From Kineosporia aurantiaca JCM 3230 (GTDB lineage Bacteria > Actinomycetota > Actinomycetes > Actinomycetales > Kineosporiaceae), in NCBI GenBank assembly GCA_000719025.1, contig JODP01000018.1, forward strand, positions 1-64,000: 64,000 nt of DNA, given 5' to 3'. Of this stretch, positions 63,921 through 64,000 are shown piece by piece. A program made the position numbers and the translations under genes. Every line of letters begins with the position of its first letter. Positions within the stretch are counted from its first letter, which is position 1. Under the pieces are notes generated by a model, which ran no database searches, was not told the origin of the DNA, and saw only the letters and a list, made by a program, of their open reading frames with translations.

Positions 63921-64000
63921 GCGCCGTGATCATGGACTTCTTTCCCCGTGATCATGGACTTTTTGCCAAGCGGCGAGAAGTCCATGATCACGGGGGAACT
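63921..64000. repeat. GTGATCATG intergenic repeat cluster, copy D (cut by window end)
   Basis: Two direct copies (GCCGTGATCATGGAC, CCCCGTGATCATGGA) and one inverted copy (TCCATGATCACGGGG) directly after the M13 peptidase stop. Further inverted copies may lie beyond the window. Confidence 0.85.

Overview
The window is high-GC DNA with frequent GTG and TTG starts, ATGA/GTGA gene overlaps, lipobox lipoproteins, an IdeR/DtxR-type iron box, several Streptomyces-style HTH-plus-helical-repeat regulators, and a streptogrisin-type protease. This points to a filamentous or morphologically complex actinomycete. I cannot name the genus from sequence alone. I see no rRNA or tRNA gene, no CRISPR array and no insertion sequence. 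It reads as ordinary chromosome with one conspicuous conserved conflict-type locus, one decaying locus and one uncharacterised four-gene pathway.

Layout. 1-13.4 kb: a minus-strand operon of five genes (DUF4132, a giant 1697-aa protein, a MoxR-type AAA+ ATPase, a DUF5682-vWA fusion, a SWIM zinc-finger protein with 24-aa tandem repeats). It parallels the uncharacterised yehI/L/M/P/Q order of E. coli. 13.4-15.9 kb: an HTH regulator coupled to an aminoglycoside-phosphotransferase-fold kinase. 16.5-20.7 kb: a small orphan protein, then a tight operon of acyl-CoA dehydrogenase-like, PIG-L deacetylase, NodS-like methyltransferase and GT2 glycosyltransferase, plus a lipoprotein. 20.7-22.6 kb: a RibD-type reductase coupled to an HTH regulator. 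23-26.2 kb: a decayed kdp locus (kdpC scrap, broken kdpD, intact kdpE). 26.4-32.2 kb: geranylgeranyl-reductase-family flavoprotein, HTH regulator, HAD hydrolase, Bcr/CflA-type efflux pump and small proteins. 32.3-36.4 kb: molybdate regulator, modABC and a sulfite-oxidase-like molybdoenzyme, a coherent molybdenum unit. 36.4-42.5 kb: membrane proteins, one with a 15-bp repeat and a probable frameshift; an HTH regulator; the first Wzz/BY-kinase. 42.5-50.9 kb: anchored discoidin-like protein, S1 protease, dihydrolipoamide dehydrogenase, beta-glucosidase. 51-64 kb: GH13 trehalose-synthase-like enzyme, siderophore-interacting flavoprotein under an iron box, secreted HNH nuclease, the second BY-kinase with a nearby low-molecular-weight tyrosine phosphatase, glycogen branching enzyme and an M13 metallopeptidase.

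Across the window an intergenic repeat built on the core GTGATCATG recurs four times, each time just after a stop codon and always with direct copies followed by inverted copies. Several strong hairpin terminators separate converging genes. The most interesting items are the AAA/vWA/SWIM operon with its gene fusion, the NodS/PIG-L/GT2/acyl-CoA dehydrogenase operon, the fossil kdp locus, and the repeat family.
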